Shown here piece by piece: positions 24,777 through 36,704 of a stretch of 64,000 nt of DNA. Positions within the stretch are counted from its first letter, which is position 1; every line of letters begins with the position of its first letter. The notes under the pieces were generated by a model. That model saw only the letters and a program-made list of their open reading frames with translations. It was not told the origin of the DNA and ran no database searches. Location of the stretch: positions 68,544,734-68,608,733 of the forward strand of contig CM057462.1 of NCBI GenBank assembly GCA_030035585.1, given 5' to 3'. Source of the stretch: Dugong dugon (Eukaryota; Chordata; Mammalia; Sirenia; Dugongidae). The translations under genes were made by a program, and so were the position numbers.

Positions 24777-24960
24777 AAGTTGCTATTTGGGAGAAAATAC
24801 TCAAATTACTAAAATCTAATAAAGGATTTGTATCCAGAATAATAAAGAATTCCTATAAATCAATGATAGAAACAATCCAATAGAAAGTGGGCAATATATT
24901 TGAACAGACACTAGTCTTTTTAAATACCTTATTAATTAGAGCAACCCACTATTCCTAAAA
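24777..24960 (+). mobile_element. Old L1 ORF2 C-terminal fragment (right of the NOC3L insertion)
   Basis: It continues the L1 seen at 21609-21816: 'ggatttgtatccagaataat', 'aagaattcctataaatcaat'. Confidence 0.65.
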
Positions 24961-25398
24961 ATGTGTTATGACTTAATTTATATAAAGGTCTTAGCATAGA
25001 GCCTGGGGTACTCCATAGATATTAGCTATAATTATTATCATAACCATCATCATTATTACTGTAAGAAGTTTGGAAAGCCCTGGAGGGTGGCTAATAAGAA
25101 TTGAGACCACATGGATAAGCGTGCTTCAATGGAAGCCCTTTAATGCTTGGAATGCAGAGTAACTTTCTGAGCCGAGACAGGCCCAAACCCTTTACCTGAG
25201 ATTCCCAGAATAGCAAAGGTTGCCCTGAGGCACCTTTGGTGAAGTCTTTCTAGGGAGATGGTCAAAGTTTGATAAATTCTCCAGTAAACTAGGAAAACCT
25301 GATGTGAGAATTTCTAGGATCTCTAAATAGAAAACAGTTCTCCTGCTGAGTTAAAATTCATCCATATTTGCCCTGCTGTACTGATCGTCTTTCATTCT
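24961..25398. other. Unassigned; possible MIR end at the left
   Basis: 'aaaggtcttagcatagagcctggggtactc' at about 24985 and 'tattagctataattattatc' look like a MIR/L2 3' end. The rest is unassigned and holds no gene. Confidence 0.35.
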
Positions 25399-25452
25399 AT
25401 TGTACATGGGGTCACTATGAGTTGGAACTGACTTGACGGCACCTAACAACAC
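25399..25452 (+). repeat. AfroSINE 3' fragment
   Basis: Only the last part remains: 'gtacatggggtcactatgag' and 'gacttgacggcacctaacaa'. Confidence 0.7.
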
Positions 25453-26409
25453 CAATATGCATATAATTTATTTCATTTTTATTGTTGTTGAGAATATACA
25501 TAGCAGAACATACGCCAATTCAGCAATTTCTACATATACAATTCAGTGACCTTCCTTTTTCAAGTAGTTCCTACCCCATCAACATAAACCCACTGCCCCT
25601 AAAATTCTTATCTAATCTTTGGAGTTGCTGTTGTCAATTTGATCCCATATAGATAGATCTCAAAAGAGAGCACGGTGCTCAAGTTAGACATTCTTTACTA
25701 GTTAAGCTATTGTCTGGTTATCTTTTAAATCTGCCCTTTCTTTTCCAACCTCACTGAAACTCCCCTTTTCCAGGCCGCCATCATCTTGTTTGGACTATGT
25801 AAACGGCCTGTTAACTGGTCTCTTCTTTCTACTCTCCATGTGCCTCACAATGACCTTTTTAAACATAGAATGGATCAGTCTTGCGTTACAGTACCTTTGT
25901 GGAATCATTTTGGCCATATGTATTTGAGACACTGAAAATATTCACCTTCTAGGAATCTAACTGAAAAACAATGATCCAAAATTCAGCTAATGATTTATGC
26001 ACAGAGATAATCATTACTGCACTATTTAAAAAAGAAGAAAACAGCAAAAATAGGAAGAAGACTGTTGGTCGTTTACTCTAAGGCAATCATCCTCAAAGAG
26101 ATATTCATGTCATGGGGGAAATGCTTGATATTCTGTGAGAAAAGTAGGCCACACTGAGAGACTGAGATGCTGAACAGAGTTTTTGGTGGTCTCAGGGAGG
26201 GGACAAGAACTGGACTAAGGCAGTCAAAAGAAGATGGTTCTGGTAAACATTACAGACTTTTAGTTTGGGACCCCTAGGAGACTGTGACTTAGCCAGAAAT
26301 ACACCAATAAATAGAAAGCCTGATTGATTTAAAGTGATCTCTTACTGCCCTAACTGCCTGCCAGAAGCAAAAGTAAATCTACTCTGAAGAAATATAGCCT
26401 CATACAAAG
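25453..26409. other. Repeat-like but unnamed sequence, plus an L2-like piece
   Basis: 25480-25740 ('attgttgttgagaatataca', 'catagcagaacatacgccaa') has the look of a lineage-specific repeat I do not name. 25755-25880 ('catgtgcctcacaatgacct') resembles L2. No gene seen. Confidence 0.3.
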
Positions 26410-26960
26410 CATCAAATTATTTCCATAAATTTTTTTGTACAGTGTCTGGCATTTGGTCAAAAATTACTTGGCAAGCAAAAATATAAGAATTTACTGAAAA
26501 TTAAGAAATCAAGAGGCACTAGAAATGGGCTCACAGGAAATACAGATACTGGAGCTATCAGACATGGACTTTAAAATAACTGTGATTAAATGATAAAATG
26601 GAACATTTTAGCAGAGGCCTGGAAACTAAAAAAGAATCCAGTTGAAATTTTAGAACTAAAAATATAATAACTGAAATTAAAGATTCATTATTGGCTTTAA
26701 CAGCAGATTAGGCACAACTGAATATAAAATCTGTAAACTGGAAATCAAGTCATAAGAAAATATACACAGTGAAGCACAGTGAAACAAAAGAATGGAAAAT
26801 GCGAGCATGTAGGAGACATACAGGTCATAGTGAAAGGCCATAGAACAGTATTTACGTATGATATCAATTATGTAAAATGATATGCAGATATAAAGCAACA
26901 CATGAATATGTTAAGGATGGTAAACTTGAGGGGTGGAATTTGAGATATATTTTAGTCACT
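26410..26960 (+). repeat. Old L1 5' region fragment
   Basis: 'gtgtctggcatttggtcaaa', 'aatacagatactggagctat' and 'agacatggactttaaaataa' resemble the region before ORF1 in old mammalian L1s. Confidence 0.45.
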
Positions 26961-27469
26961 TCTCTTTATTTTTCTGTGTTTTCCAAATTTCCTATAATCA
27001 GCATGACTTATGTTTAAAATGAGGAAAGGTTTGATTCCCATCTCTGCTCAAATCTATCCATGCCTACAGTAACATTTCTCAAAGTACATTTTTAGAGAAT
27101 ACTAGTCTCTTTGGCTAATAATGTTCCAAGAAGAAATGCTTCTGTGATCAAACGAATTTGGGAAATACTGTGTTAAACAGAATTATCATAGCTATTTTCC
27201 TTGTTTCCAATTATTCATTTATCTACTTACTTATCAGAATTCTCAGAGTTTTTAATATACTACTGTGCATTGTGAAGCACTAAGAAGCGAATACAGTATT
27301 CAGTGTTTCTGATCCTACGTGGGCACAGAATCCTTTTATCACAGGGTATTTCACAGGACAAGAGTTCCAGGAAACAGTCCTTGGAAAATTTTGGTCTAGA
27401 GGGGAAAAACCACTAAGTTTGTTAATATGGTATTCCAGGCCCTGTCTGTCACGTCTAATCTCCCTTCCT
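26961..27469. other. Unassigned non-coding sequence
   Basis: No gene or confident repeat is seen. Confidence 0.4.
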
Positions 27470-27862
27470 GGGCCTGTGACCAACCATCCCACCATTCTCC
27501 ATAAACTCCATGTCTCTAGATTGTTGAACATCCTCTCTCTTCTGTCTGGAATACGCCCATCTCTGCCTCTCTGCCCTTTTCTCGAATAAGCAAACTCCTA
27601 TTCATGCTTCCAATACCCAGCAGAAATACAGCCTCATCTGTGAAGCCTGACTCACCTCCTCGGCACTCCCTCAGAGCTTTGAACGTGCCTCCAGCAGCAC
27701 ATTTAACATCTATGACACCCTTGTCTTAGCACTTATCTCTTCTGTGCTAGACTGAGAGTCCAAAACAGACTTAGAGTTATTCATGTCTGCACCCACAGAG
27801 CCTAGGATTAGGCCTGCCATAGAGTGGTCATCAATAAATGTTTAATGAATAAATGAATGAGG
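27470..27862 (+). repeat. L2 LINE 3' end
   Basis: 'tgtctggaatacgcccatct', 'gtgaagcctgactcacctcc', 'agacttagagttattcatgt' and 'catcaataaatgtttaatga' follow the L2 3' end in full order. Confidence 0.8.
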
Positions 27863-27879
27863 CCAACATCTGGCCAAAT

Positions 27880-28690
27880 TTGTCTTTTCGCTAAAAGGGC
27901 AACAAACATTTTTCAAGTAATGTTTATTTGTTTCTGGTATAAAGACAATATGTGCTGGCTGCAGAAATTTTATAAAGTAGAGAAAAATATGACCAAAAAA
28001 TAAAAATCACTTATTATCTTACTACCCAGAGATAATCAGTGTTAACCTGGTAATATATATCTTTTCAGGTTATTTAAAATGAATGTATACATATTTTATA
28101 AAACTTGGATTAACTTTATACACACAATTAACATTTTGATGTTTTTACCTTATATTAATCATACGTTTCAATGTAATTAAGTATTACCTCAAAATATGGT
28201 ACATAGTATTGATTGTGTAATATTTCACAGTTGATATATAATATTTATAGATATTTCCAGCAATTCTTTGATTAACATCTTTGTACACAAAACTTAGTTT
28301 GCATTTCTGATTTTTTTCTTTAGAACTGAATCCTAGAAGTGAAATCTCTGGACCCAAGTAAAACATTGCAAAAGCTCATATAGTTATTGCTTTCCATTTT
28401 TTAACATTTCTATTAAATGAATTAATAATGTAACATTTTAAAAATAATGTAACATTTTAAAAACTGTGTCTGACATGTCGGTGCTTGATAGAGCTATAAT
28501 TATTATTATTACTATTGATTTAACTAATACGCTGACTGCTGACAATGTGGAAGGCACTTCTCTAGACAGGTAGACCCAATTATACACCCACCAGTGAATG
28601 TGGGTATCAGTTTCATGGCACACGTACTAGCACTGAGTATTATCATTTTTCTAAACTTTGCTATTTTTACCGGTGAAAAATGATATTCCA
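27880..28690 (+). repeat. Old L1 3'-type repeat
   Basis: 'ataaaaatcacttattatct', 'tactacccagagataatcag', 'gaatcctagaagtgaaatct' and 'ccacttctctagacaggtag'-type text resemble a widespread old L1 3' region. It is diverged and I cannot place the subfamily. Confidence 0.4.
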
Positions 28691-28874
28691 CTGATTTAAT
28701 TCAAATTTATTAATAACAAAAGCAAACAGTATTTTCATATGACTGTGGCTGAACAACAAAATTTAATCCTTTTTAACTCCCTCCTCAATTTATAACTACA
28801 ACCATTTTCTGCCTATTACCAGTCTTATTTTCCCCACCTCACCAGCTTCATCCTCCTTCTGGCTTTTCCTGTGA

Positions 28875-29370
28875 AGTGTTCATTCATTCACCCATAAAAT
28901 ATATGTTGAAGACCAAATGTATGGGAAGCATGGTGCTAGGTCTGAGAATGCAGCAGTGAACTAACTGGTCAGAGTTGTGGTCCCTGCCTCATGGAACTTG
29001 CTATCTAATAGAGAACTCAGATGCTGAGCCATATGTCTTTATTATTATAAGAGAGAAGTACAGGGTACTTTGAAGACCTAACTCATTGTGATGGTTCAAG
29101 AAAAAACTTCTTTGAGGAGCTGCAGTTTAAGCCAAGAGCTGCTAGATGAACAAGAGTGAACAAGAGAAAGGAGTAGGATGAAAGTGTGGTGGGGCTACAA
29201 GTGAGGAGAGAGAGTGTTCCACAAAAGGGTGCAACATATGTGGAGGTCCTGAAATGAGGGAGTATGGCACCCTCAAGGCAATGAAAGCAGTCCAGTTTGT
29301 GTGGAGTAAGAGGAGAGGCAGAGCGGCCTGAGATGAGTCTGGGCAGGTCAGCGGGGCCAGAACACACCTG
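28875..29370 (-). repeat. L2 LINE fragment
   Basis: 'cattcattcacccataaaat', 'ctgcctcatggaacttgcta', 'gtgttccacaaaagggtgca' and 'ggaggtcctgaaatgaggga' are the reverse complement of L2. The minus-strand open frames here are remnants or chance. Confidence 0.6.
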
Positions 29371-29587
29371 GCCTCAAACATGACTCAGCCATCCCAACTT
29401 CTCTCTAATATGTGTGTTTGAAATAAGCACATAGCCTCTTGTAAGTCACTGCACATGGCATTTACTCATTCCTCCTCCCTGGGCCAAGAGTCCTTCAACA
29501 TCAGTGCCCTTGCCCTTCTTTCTGGCTAACCTAATACCATATGTGGTTTTCAGAGGATAACGAACCTTTCTCAAGATTCAGTCACAG

Positions 29588-30997
29588 ATTGGGACTCTTA
29601 TGCACGGCTGGTGGGAGGGTAAAATGCTACAACCACTATGGAAAACAATATGGCGCTTCCTTAAAAAGATAGAAATACAATACAATCCAACAATCCCACT
29701 CCTAGGAATATGTCCTAGAGAAATATGAGCCATCACACAAATAGACATATGCACACCCATATTCATTGCAGCTTTATTCACAATAGCAAAAAGATGGAAA
29801 CAACCTAAGTGCCCATCAACAAATGAATGGATAAATAAATTATGGTACATGTATACAATGGAATACTATGCAATGATAAATAACAATGATGAATCCGTGA
29901 AACATCTCACAACATGGATGAATCTGGAGGGCATTATGCTGAGTGAAATAAGTCAATCACAAAAGAACAAATATTGTATGAGTCCACTATTATAAAAACT
30001 CAAGAAAAGCTTTACACACAGAAAAAACAACCTTTGATGGTTATGAGGGATGGGAGGGATGGGAGGGGTGAGGAGGGGAAACTAGTAACTAGATAATAGA
30101 CAAGTGTTAACTTTGGTGACAGGAAAGATAACACCACAATATAGGGGAAATCAGCACAACTTGACCAAGGCAAAGCCATGGAAACTTCCCAGACACATCC
30201 AAACACCTGGAGGCATCGAGTTAATGGGGCTAAGGACTGGGTACCATGGTCTCAGGGGACATCTAGGTCAATTTGCATAACATAGTTCATAAAGAAAATG
30301 TTCTACATCCTACTTTGGTGAGTAGTGTCTAGGGTCTTAAAAGCTTGCAAGTGGCCATCTAAAATACATCTGATGTTCCCATCATGTTCAGAGCAAAGGA
30401 GAATGAAGAAAACCAAAGACACAAGGAAAATATCAGTCCAAAGGACTAATGGACCACTTGAAACACAGCCTCCACCAGCCTGAGCCCAGAAGCACTAGAT
30501 GGTGCCTGGCTACCACCACCGACCTCTCTGAAAGGGATCACAATATAGGGTCCTGGACAGAGGGGGAGAAAGATGTAGAACAAAATTCAAGTTCACAAAA
30601 AAAGCCCAGATGTACTGGTCTGACAGAGACTGAAGAAACCCCCTGAGACTATGGCCCCTAAACACCCTGCTAACTCAGAACTGAAGCCACTCCCAAAGTC
30701 CACCTTTCAGCCAAAGATTAGACAGGCCTATAAACAAGGAACATGCTTCTTAATTCAATCAAGTATATGAGACCAAATGGGAAACATCTGCCCAAAAGCA
30801 AAGACAAGAAGGCAGGAAGGGATAGGAAAACTGGACAAATGGACACAGGGAACCTGGGGCATAAAGAGAAAGGGGGAGAATGCTGACACATTGAGTGGCT
30901 TGAAACCAATGTCACAAAACAATTAATGTATAAATTTTTGAATGAGGAACTGATTTGCCCTGAAAACTTTCACCTAAAACACAATAAAATTTAAAAA
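29588..30997 (+). mobile_element. 5'-truncated L1 with perfect 15-bp TSD
   Basis: It starts in late ORF2 ('gggactcttatgcacggctg') and runs through the 3' UTR ('agaagcactagatggtgcct') to 'cacaataaaatttaaaaaaa'. The identical 15-mer aagattcagtcacag flanks it at 29573-29587 and 30998-31012. Its 1.41 kb hold no intact frame. It is related to L1 A1 in the 3' UTR but is better preserved at the terminus, including an AATAAA-like signal. Confidence 0.92.
30046..30078 (+). other. G-rich tract, quadruplex candidate, in L1 3' UTR
   Basis: The tract has six runs of three or four G (gggatgggagggatgggagg and on) with loops of one to four bases. G-rich tracts in L1 3' UTRs are known in other mammals. The matching place in A1 (about 12870) has decayed. 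Confidence 0.75.
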
Positions 30998-31012
30998 AAG
31001 ATTCAGTCACAG

Positions 31013-31313
31013 GACACTCTGCAAAGTTCCCTCTCTTCATCTCAATAAAATATTTTTAATGGTTCAGACACTCCCTTTCATGTTAACCACTTAGAATATG
31101 AGGGAGCTAAAGGACTAACGTGCCTGGAAGATATTTCATAGTGTCTGGTTCTGTCAGTCAAATGGTGGGCTGCCCCACAATGGCCTGCATAGAGTTGAGA
31201 ATTGGGACTGAGGGAGAGTGTGTACTGGTGCTGCTGGGTCATAAGAATGAGTGTTTAGGCCATTGACTGTCATGAATCTTTTTTCTCTTTCCCTCAGCTG
31301 TCCTTCCAGGGGC
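31013..31313. other. Non-coding sequence downstream of the olfactory receptor
   Basis: Nothing is recognised. It is 3' flank of the minus-strand receptor. Confidence 0.4.
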
Positions 31314-32249
31314 TCATTCTGAGGCCCTGCCCCAGCCTGTTACCTTGAGGAAAACCCTCTTCACATCCTTGTTCCAGAGGCTGTAGATGATGGGGTTGAG
31401 AAAAGCAGAGATGACATTGTAGAATAGAGCCAGCTTTTTGTCCTCTTTTGGGGAGGCCATAGAGCTAGGTCTCATGTACATGACCATGGCTGGCACACAG
31501 AACATGGTGACCACAGTGATATGGGAGACACAGGTAGAGAAGGCCTTGAGCTGTCCCTGGGCTGAACAAATCCTGAAGATAGCAATGAAGATATTGACAT
31601 AGATGACAAGCGTGAGGGAGAGTGGGACCAGGATGACACTAAAGCCAAGAATGAAGTCAACCGGGTCACTGACTAAGGTATCTGCACAGGCCAGCTTCAA
31701 GACTGCAGGAACTTCACAGAAGTGGTTGATCTTGTTGGGGCCACAGTAGGGCAGACGCATGGCAAAGACAGTGTAGACAAGAGCAGAGATGACACTCTAG
31801 AGTCCACAGAAGATGACCATTATCCCACATAACCATGGACTCATGATGACCTTGTACCTGAGTGGGTGGCAGATGGCCACATACCTGTCTATAGACATGA
31901 TGGCAAATAGCCAGGACTCAGTGATGCCTAGCACCAAGAAAATATACATTTGGGCCACACATCTGGCAAAAGAGATGGTCTTCTTCTGGCTGGCCAGATG
32001 TGCCAACATCTGGGGAACAGTTGCAGTGGTGTATCCCAGATCCAACACAGAAAGGATGCCAATAAAGAAGTACATGGGTGTGTGGAGATGCAAGTCCAGA
32101 CAGATAAGGATGGTGATCAAGCCATTGCCCAGGATAATCAACACACAGGTGATCAGGAAGGCAGAGAAGAGCAGAGGAGTGGTCCTGGGGCTGAGGGAGA
32201 AGCCCAGAAAGATGAATTCAGTCACAGAGGACTGGTTGAGCTCTTGCAT
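31314..32249 (-). pseudogene. Olfactory receptor with a single in-frame stop
   Basis: On the minus strand a full-length, single-exon class II olfactory receptor of about 311 codons runs from ATG at 32249 (MQELNQSSVTEFIFLGFSLS, with an N-glycosylation NQS) to a stop at 31314. Motifs in order: GNGLITILI (TM1), HLHTPMYFF (TM2), MSIDRYVAICHPLRY (TM3 end), KAFSTCVSHITVV (TM6) and NPIIYSLWNKDV (TM7). Two lesions are visible. One is a TAG at 31799-31797 after IFCGL in TM4, with the frame continuing unbroken after it. The other is one lost codon in the second extracellular loop, INHFCEV where the paralogue has INHFFCE. The usual LRN after TM7 is LWN. The TAG would remove TM5-TM7. It could be a young or polymorphic pseudogene, or a sequencing error at one base. 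The upstream 'ttctctttttcatcaag' could be the splice acceptor that precedes receptor coding exons. Confidence 0.9.
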
Positions 32250-32649
32250 TGTGTTCTATCTCTTGATGAAAAAGAGAAGCACCAATTCAGACAGCGGACT
32301 ACCTAAGCTATATGCCAGGACTGGGGTTATTGGGGTGACTAAGGTGGTGTTCACTGTCCAGTTATGATAAAACATCATAATCCCCCCAATCAAGACAGCC
32401 CATTTTACTTGCTCTTGTCCACTACCACAACTCCCACGATATTTGTGAAGAGGAAAGGGCTTCCACACCTAGTCCAGGCTTTTCTCCAGTAATTCCCCAA
32501 CTCAGCCTCAGTTTCCTCAGCTGTCAAATGAAATCATTGGGCTAGCTGATCTCTAACTCGCCTCAGCATCCCCTTCTCCTCAATAAAACACTTAACTTTT
32601 TTTTTTTTCATGCAGCCAGGTGTTTAGAAAGAAATACCAGGGTATAGAC
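32250..32649. other. Upstream flank of the olfactory receptor
   Basis: No second gene is seen. A MIR-like scrap ('aactcagcctcagtttcctc') lies at about 32500. The receptor promoter would be here or farther up, but I cannot point to sites. Confidence 0.4.
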
Positions 32650-33172
32650 TGCTATGGATTGAATTGTGTCCCCCTTGCCAAAAAAAAAATGTATGTCAAC
32701 TTGGCTAAGCCATGATTGCCAGTATTGTGTGATTATCCACAATTTTTGTCATCTGATATGATTTTCCTATGTGTTATAAATCCTGCCTCTATGATGTTAA
32801 TGAGGTGGGATTAACAGCAGTTATGTTAATGAGGCAGGACTCAATCTGCAAGATTAGGTTGTCAATCTCTTTTGAGATATAAAAAAGAGAAGCGAACAGA
32901 GAGACATGGGGACCTCATATCACCAAGAAACAAGAACCAGGAGAATAGCACATCCTTTGGACCCAGGAGTCCCTGAAATGAGAAGCTTCTTGACCGGGGA
33001 AGATTGATGACAAGGACATTCCCCCAGAGCCAAGCGAGAGAAAGCCTTCCCCTGGAGCTGATGCCCTGAATTTGGACGTCTAGCCTCCTAGACTGTGAGA
33101 GAATAAACTTCTGTTTGTTGAAGCCATCCACTTGCGGTATTTCTGTTATAGCAGCACTAGATAACTAAGACA
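32650..33172 (+). mobile_element. Solo LTR, MaLR/MLT1-like, copy 3
   Basis: It starts 'tgctatggattgaattgtgt' and ends 'agataactaagaca', keeping TG...CA. It is the same unit as at 2256 and 17043, with an extra A-run at 32682. No clear TSD. Confidence 0.78.
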
Positions 33173-33329
33173 CAAACTCTGTGAAAGTTGGCAAATTTGA
33201 GGGGCCTAACACAGTGAGAGAACCCACTTGCTCTTGTTGAAGATATCAATTTAATTTTTCCACTTTAATAGTACCCTCAGTCTGACTCAAGGCCAGGACA
33301 GCTATCTGATTACTTACCCTCCCCATCGC

Positions 33330-33570
33330 AGACTATGGTGAATTAGAAGGAGCTCTAAGTTCTAAATCCTGGCTCTATAATCTACTGAGTGAATGATCTT
33401 GGGAAAGCCATTTACCTTTCCCCCTGGCCCTTTAAGCCTGATTCTTCAAGTATGAAATGAGAATAATTGTCTCTTTGTTACAGGTTTCCTTCAAGGATTG
33501 AATGATATTTTGGCATAAAAATCATTGTTCAGAAGGCTTAACATATGGTAGATGCTCAATAAGTGTTGCA
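33330..33570 (+). repeat. MIR SINE
   Basis: 'aatcctggctctataatcta', 'gatcttgggaaagccattta' and 'agatgctcaataagtgttgc' follow MIR order. Confidence 0.65.
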
Positions 33571-34257
33571 TTTCTGGATGGTTCTCCATATACAAAACTA
33601 GGATTCAGGTCCAAGCTATGCAAGCAAACATCCTGAGGAGTCATTCCATCATACTTGATGCCCATCGTCAATTTTCACTCTCCCAGATGTCTACCCACTG
33701 TTGCTTCTCCCCATTAAACCCTGTATTCCATTCACTCTGTCTTTTAACTTCCTCTGATTCTTAGTTCTTTCTTACCTTCCTTGAACATCAGTTTCTCTGT
33801 GGAAAACAAGGAAAGAACAGTCTCGTTGAAGAGATGTTATGTGCAAGTACATTGTCAGTACTTGGGTAATGGGAACTGTCTTGATGCTGTCAATATTACT
33901 CCTGCCTTGGCACCAGTTTATCTGACTCCAAACTTGTTCTCCAATCTCCTTGTTCTCCTTTGGATAACCCTGAACCCACCTTCACCTGCGTCTACATTTA
34001 ATACGTTAGATGATTTCTGACTTTGGCCCCAAGAACTGCACACAGTTTGAACTTGCTATATGTCAGGCACTTTGCCAAGACCTTCACAGATATTATCAGG
34101 GAGCTATCAGGTAGCTGGCAGATAATAGTTTTTGTTAAATCCCTACTTCTCACCAAAAGCCCTTGTAAGTCACTTTGTATCCCTACATTTGCCTCGGTTT
34201 CTTCATCTGCATAATGGATAATGATGTTTGGGCCAGCTGGTCTTGCAGGGAGGGAGG
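33571..34257. other. Mostly unassigned; MIR-like piece at the right
   Basis: No gene is supported. 'atatgtcaggcactttgcca' and 'gtttcttcatctgcataatg' at 34055-34225 hint at decayed MIR. Confidence 0.35.
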
Positions 34258-34430
34258 CCACATGGCAGAGTGGAAAGGGCATGGGGTTTAAAGACAGCTG
34301 GCTCTGTTTGACTCCTGGCTCTAACTTTATTGACTAGCTATGTGACCTTAGCCTGTTAGCTCACTTCTCAAGGCCTCTGTTTCCTCAGCTATAAAATAGG
34401 GATAAAGATACTTACCTTGCAAGCCACATC
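34258..34430 (+). repeat. MIR SINE
   Basis: 'catggcagagtggaaagggc', 'tgactcctggctctaacttt' and 'ctctgtttcctcagctataa' are MIR. Confidence 0.7.
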
Positions 34431-34954
34431 CTTCCTAGAGGAAGCAGCCTGAAGTTCTGAGAATATTCTTCCTTGGGACCAAGAATGGGAAAATATGGTG
34501 TCATTTGTAACTTTTCATTTTTCACACATATCCAATAATTGGGTTTGCTTTTTAAGAGCCTTGTGTCAGAGTGTTTGACCTGCTTGAACTGGGAGGATAA
34601 GCTGAGGACAACTGGAACAATGAAGTGTTCCCACAGATGCTGTTTCACAAACAGGACCTTGGGTTAGAAACTCAGCCTCCCTCAGCCCCTGAGTCCCTCG
34701 TTATCCTCCCCTCCCCACTTCTCCTGAGGGCGTACAAAAGCCTCTACAAAGTGCTTGGGGAAAAATTGCCCGACTCTCGGGCATAAGAACCAGAAATCCC
34801 ATGTGAGAGAGAAAGAGGGCAACACATTATCTACCAAGATGCGCTTGGTCTCTGGGTCTCCACTTGGCCAACTATGTAGAATTCAGCTTTGGGGCCGTGC
34901 CTTACAAAACAACTTGATATTCATTCCCTCTCTGAGCCTCATGATGACTTTGTG
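34431..34954. other. Unassigned non-coding sequence
   Basis: I see no gene and no clear repeat. Confidence 0.4.
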
Positions 34955-35040
34955 AGAAGGATAGGGCCGGGAGCATTATCTCCATCTCGCAGATGGAGAA
35001 ACTGAGGCTCAGATAGGGAATTATGGGAGAAACTGAATCT
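34955..35040 (-). repeat. MIR fragment
   Basis: 'cgcagatggagaaactgagg' and 'ctcagatagggaattatggg' are reversed MIR core. Confidence 0.55.
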
Positions 35041-35192
35041 TGCTCACTCTTCAGCAGCAATAAACCATAACTAACCAAAACTCAACAAATCAATTTACTG
35101 AAATGTTTTCTGTCCTCGATTCTTAGGAAGGGAAGGATAAATCACAGGGGCAAAGAATCTTGTATTAAGTTTAATTTAATTATATGTATATA

Positions 35193-35382
35193 TGGAGTCC
35201 CTGGGTGCTGCAAACAGTTAACGTGCTCAACTGCTAACCAAAAGTTTGGAGGTCTGAGTCACCCAGAGGCACCTGGAGATCCACTTCTAAAAAATCAGCC
35301 ATGAACACCCTATGGTGTACAATGTGTTCACATACATGGGGTCACCATGAGTTGGAGTCAACTTGACAGAACTGGTTTTTGT
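35193..35382 (+). repeat. AfroSINE
   Basis: The head is 'tggagtccctgggtgctgca', then 'caactgctaaccaaaagttt', the body 'catggggtcaccatgagttg' and the tail 'gacagaactggtttttg'. Confidence 0.88.
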
Positions 35383-35519
35383 TTTTTTATGGATATAGAT
35401 ATGCATAGACATAGATATATTCTCATTGTAACTGATGGCATCTCTAAGACGAATCCAGTCATACTAGCCAGAACCATGGGAAAACCCCTCAGCTCCTGTT
35501 CCTATCCTCCTACATTCTA

Positions 35520-35800
35520 TCTGTCCCCAGATTTCATTGCTGCCACCTCTAAAATGCCTTCACGCTCATCTCTTCCTCCTCAATCTCACTGTGGCTGCGC
35601 AGTTCAAGCCCTTGGCACCTCTCTCTCACCTGCGTTTCTTCTCCTCCAGCTGGATTCCTGTCCAGTCTGTTCTCTGCACTGGAATTCAGAGGGCTTTTTC
35701 TAAAACAGAAATTCTAACTGGGTCTCTTCTTGGCTTAAAACCCTTCAATGACTCCTTTCTCTACAGGAAAAAGTCCAAGAGCACTAGACCAATACTCAGT
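35520..35800 (+). repeat. L2 LINE fragment
   Basis: 'ctgcactggaattcagaggg', 'cttggcttaaaacccttcaa' and 'tctacaggaaaaagtccaag' match L2. The overlapping open frames are its remnants. Confidence 0.6.
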
Positions 35801-36129
35801 TTTCACTCCATAAAGCTGGACTGAGTTTTGGTCACCAGGCTCCAAGGCAGGTCAGTGGGCTCAGGCACTTCAGAGAGATCTTTAGCTGCAAGGACTGAAA
35901 AGGAAAGTTTCACAGCATCCCAGAATGCCATTACCAGAGAGGAGACATAGGGAATGATTTACAATAAGAAAAAGATGTGCCCGTGGTCACAATGGGACTT
36001 TGAAGCAGAGTTGAGACTAGGACTCAGGACTCATGGCTACCAGCTGGTCAACTCCTTGGGCTCTGTCCTAGCTGAAAGCAACCCAAGCTAACTTGGAAAT
36101 TCTGAGCAACTTGTTAACCCTGTACATGA

Positions 36130-36215
36130 CTTTATTATGTTTCCCACTGTAACCTCATTGCCTATTGCAGAGCCTGGCACATAGTAGGACCCAATAAATG
36201 ACTTACTGAACTATT
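36130..36215 (+). repeat. L2 LINE 3' terminus
   Basis: 'attgcagagcctggcacata' and 'gtaggacccaataaatgact' are the L2 end. Confidence 0.65.
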
Positions 36216-36493
36216 TACATACCAAGAGAAGCTGGGAAGTCAGAAAAAGAGAGAGAGGGAAGGTTACAGGCATTCTCTCTCCTCCTACACTTTTCCCTCT
36301 TGTTCCCCAGAGGTTGGGAGAAAAAATACCTGTGTCTGGAGGTCACAAGCCCCTCTGGAGAAACCAGGGGACAAACTGGAGTGGGGACAGGGTTGGGAGA
36401 ATTGGCATTAAGTGTTATGAATCTTTCTACCATTTCAGTCAACTCCTGTCCCACCTAATAATAACAGTAACAACAATAATACTATTATCTTCC

Positions 36494-36564
36494 TAAAATA
36501 ATGCATGTAAAGCATACATCACATTGCCAAGCACTGTGATACTTGCTTTACATGCATTATTTTA
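36494..36564. repeat. Perfect 21-bp inverted repeat
   Basis: The arms 36494-36514 and 36544-36564 are exact reverse complements (centre of the arm: aataatgcatgtaaagc), with a 29-base loop. MIR carries related text in both orientations, so it may have arisen from facing MIR pieces. Confidence 0.8.
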
Positions 36565-36704
36565 CTTTTTCCCCATAATTGGGATGATAATTGAAAGTGT
36601 TAACAAAAATATGAGCACCCTGTAATCAGAACAGACATCTGACATAAAGAACAGATAAAATGTTCTTTTCATACCAGAATGTCTGCAAGATGAACATCAG
36701 CCCT

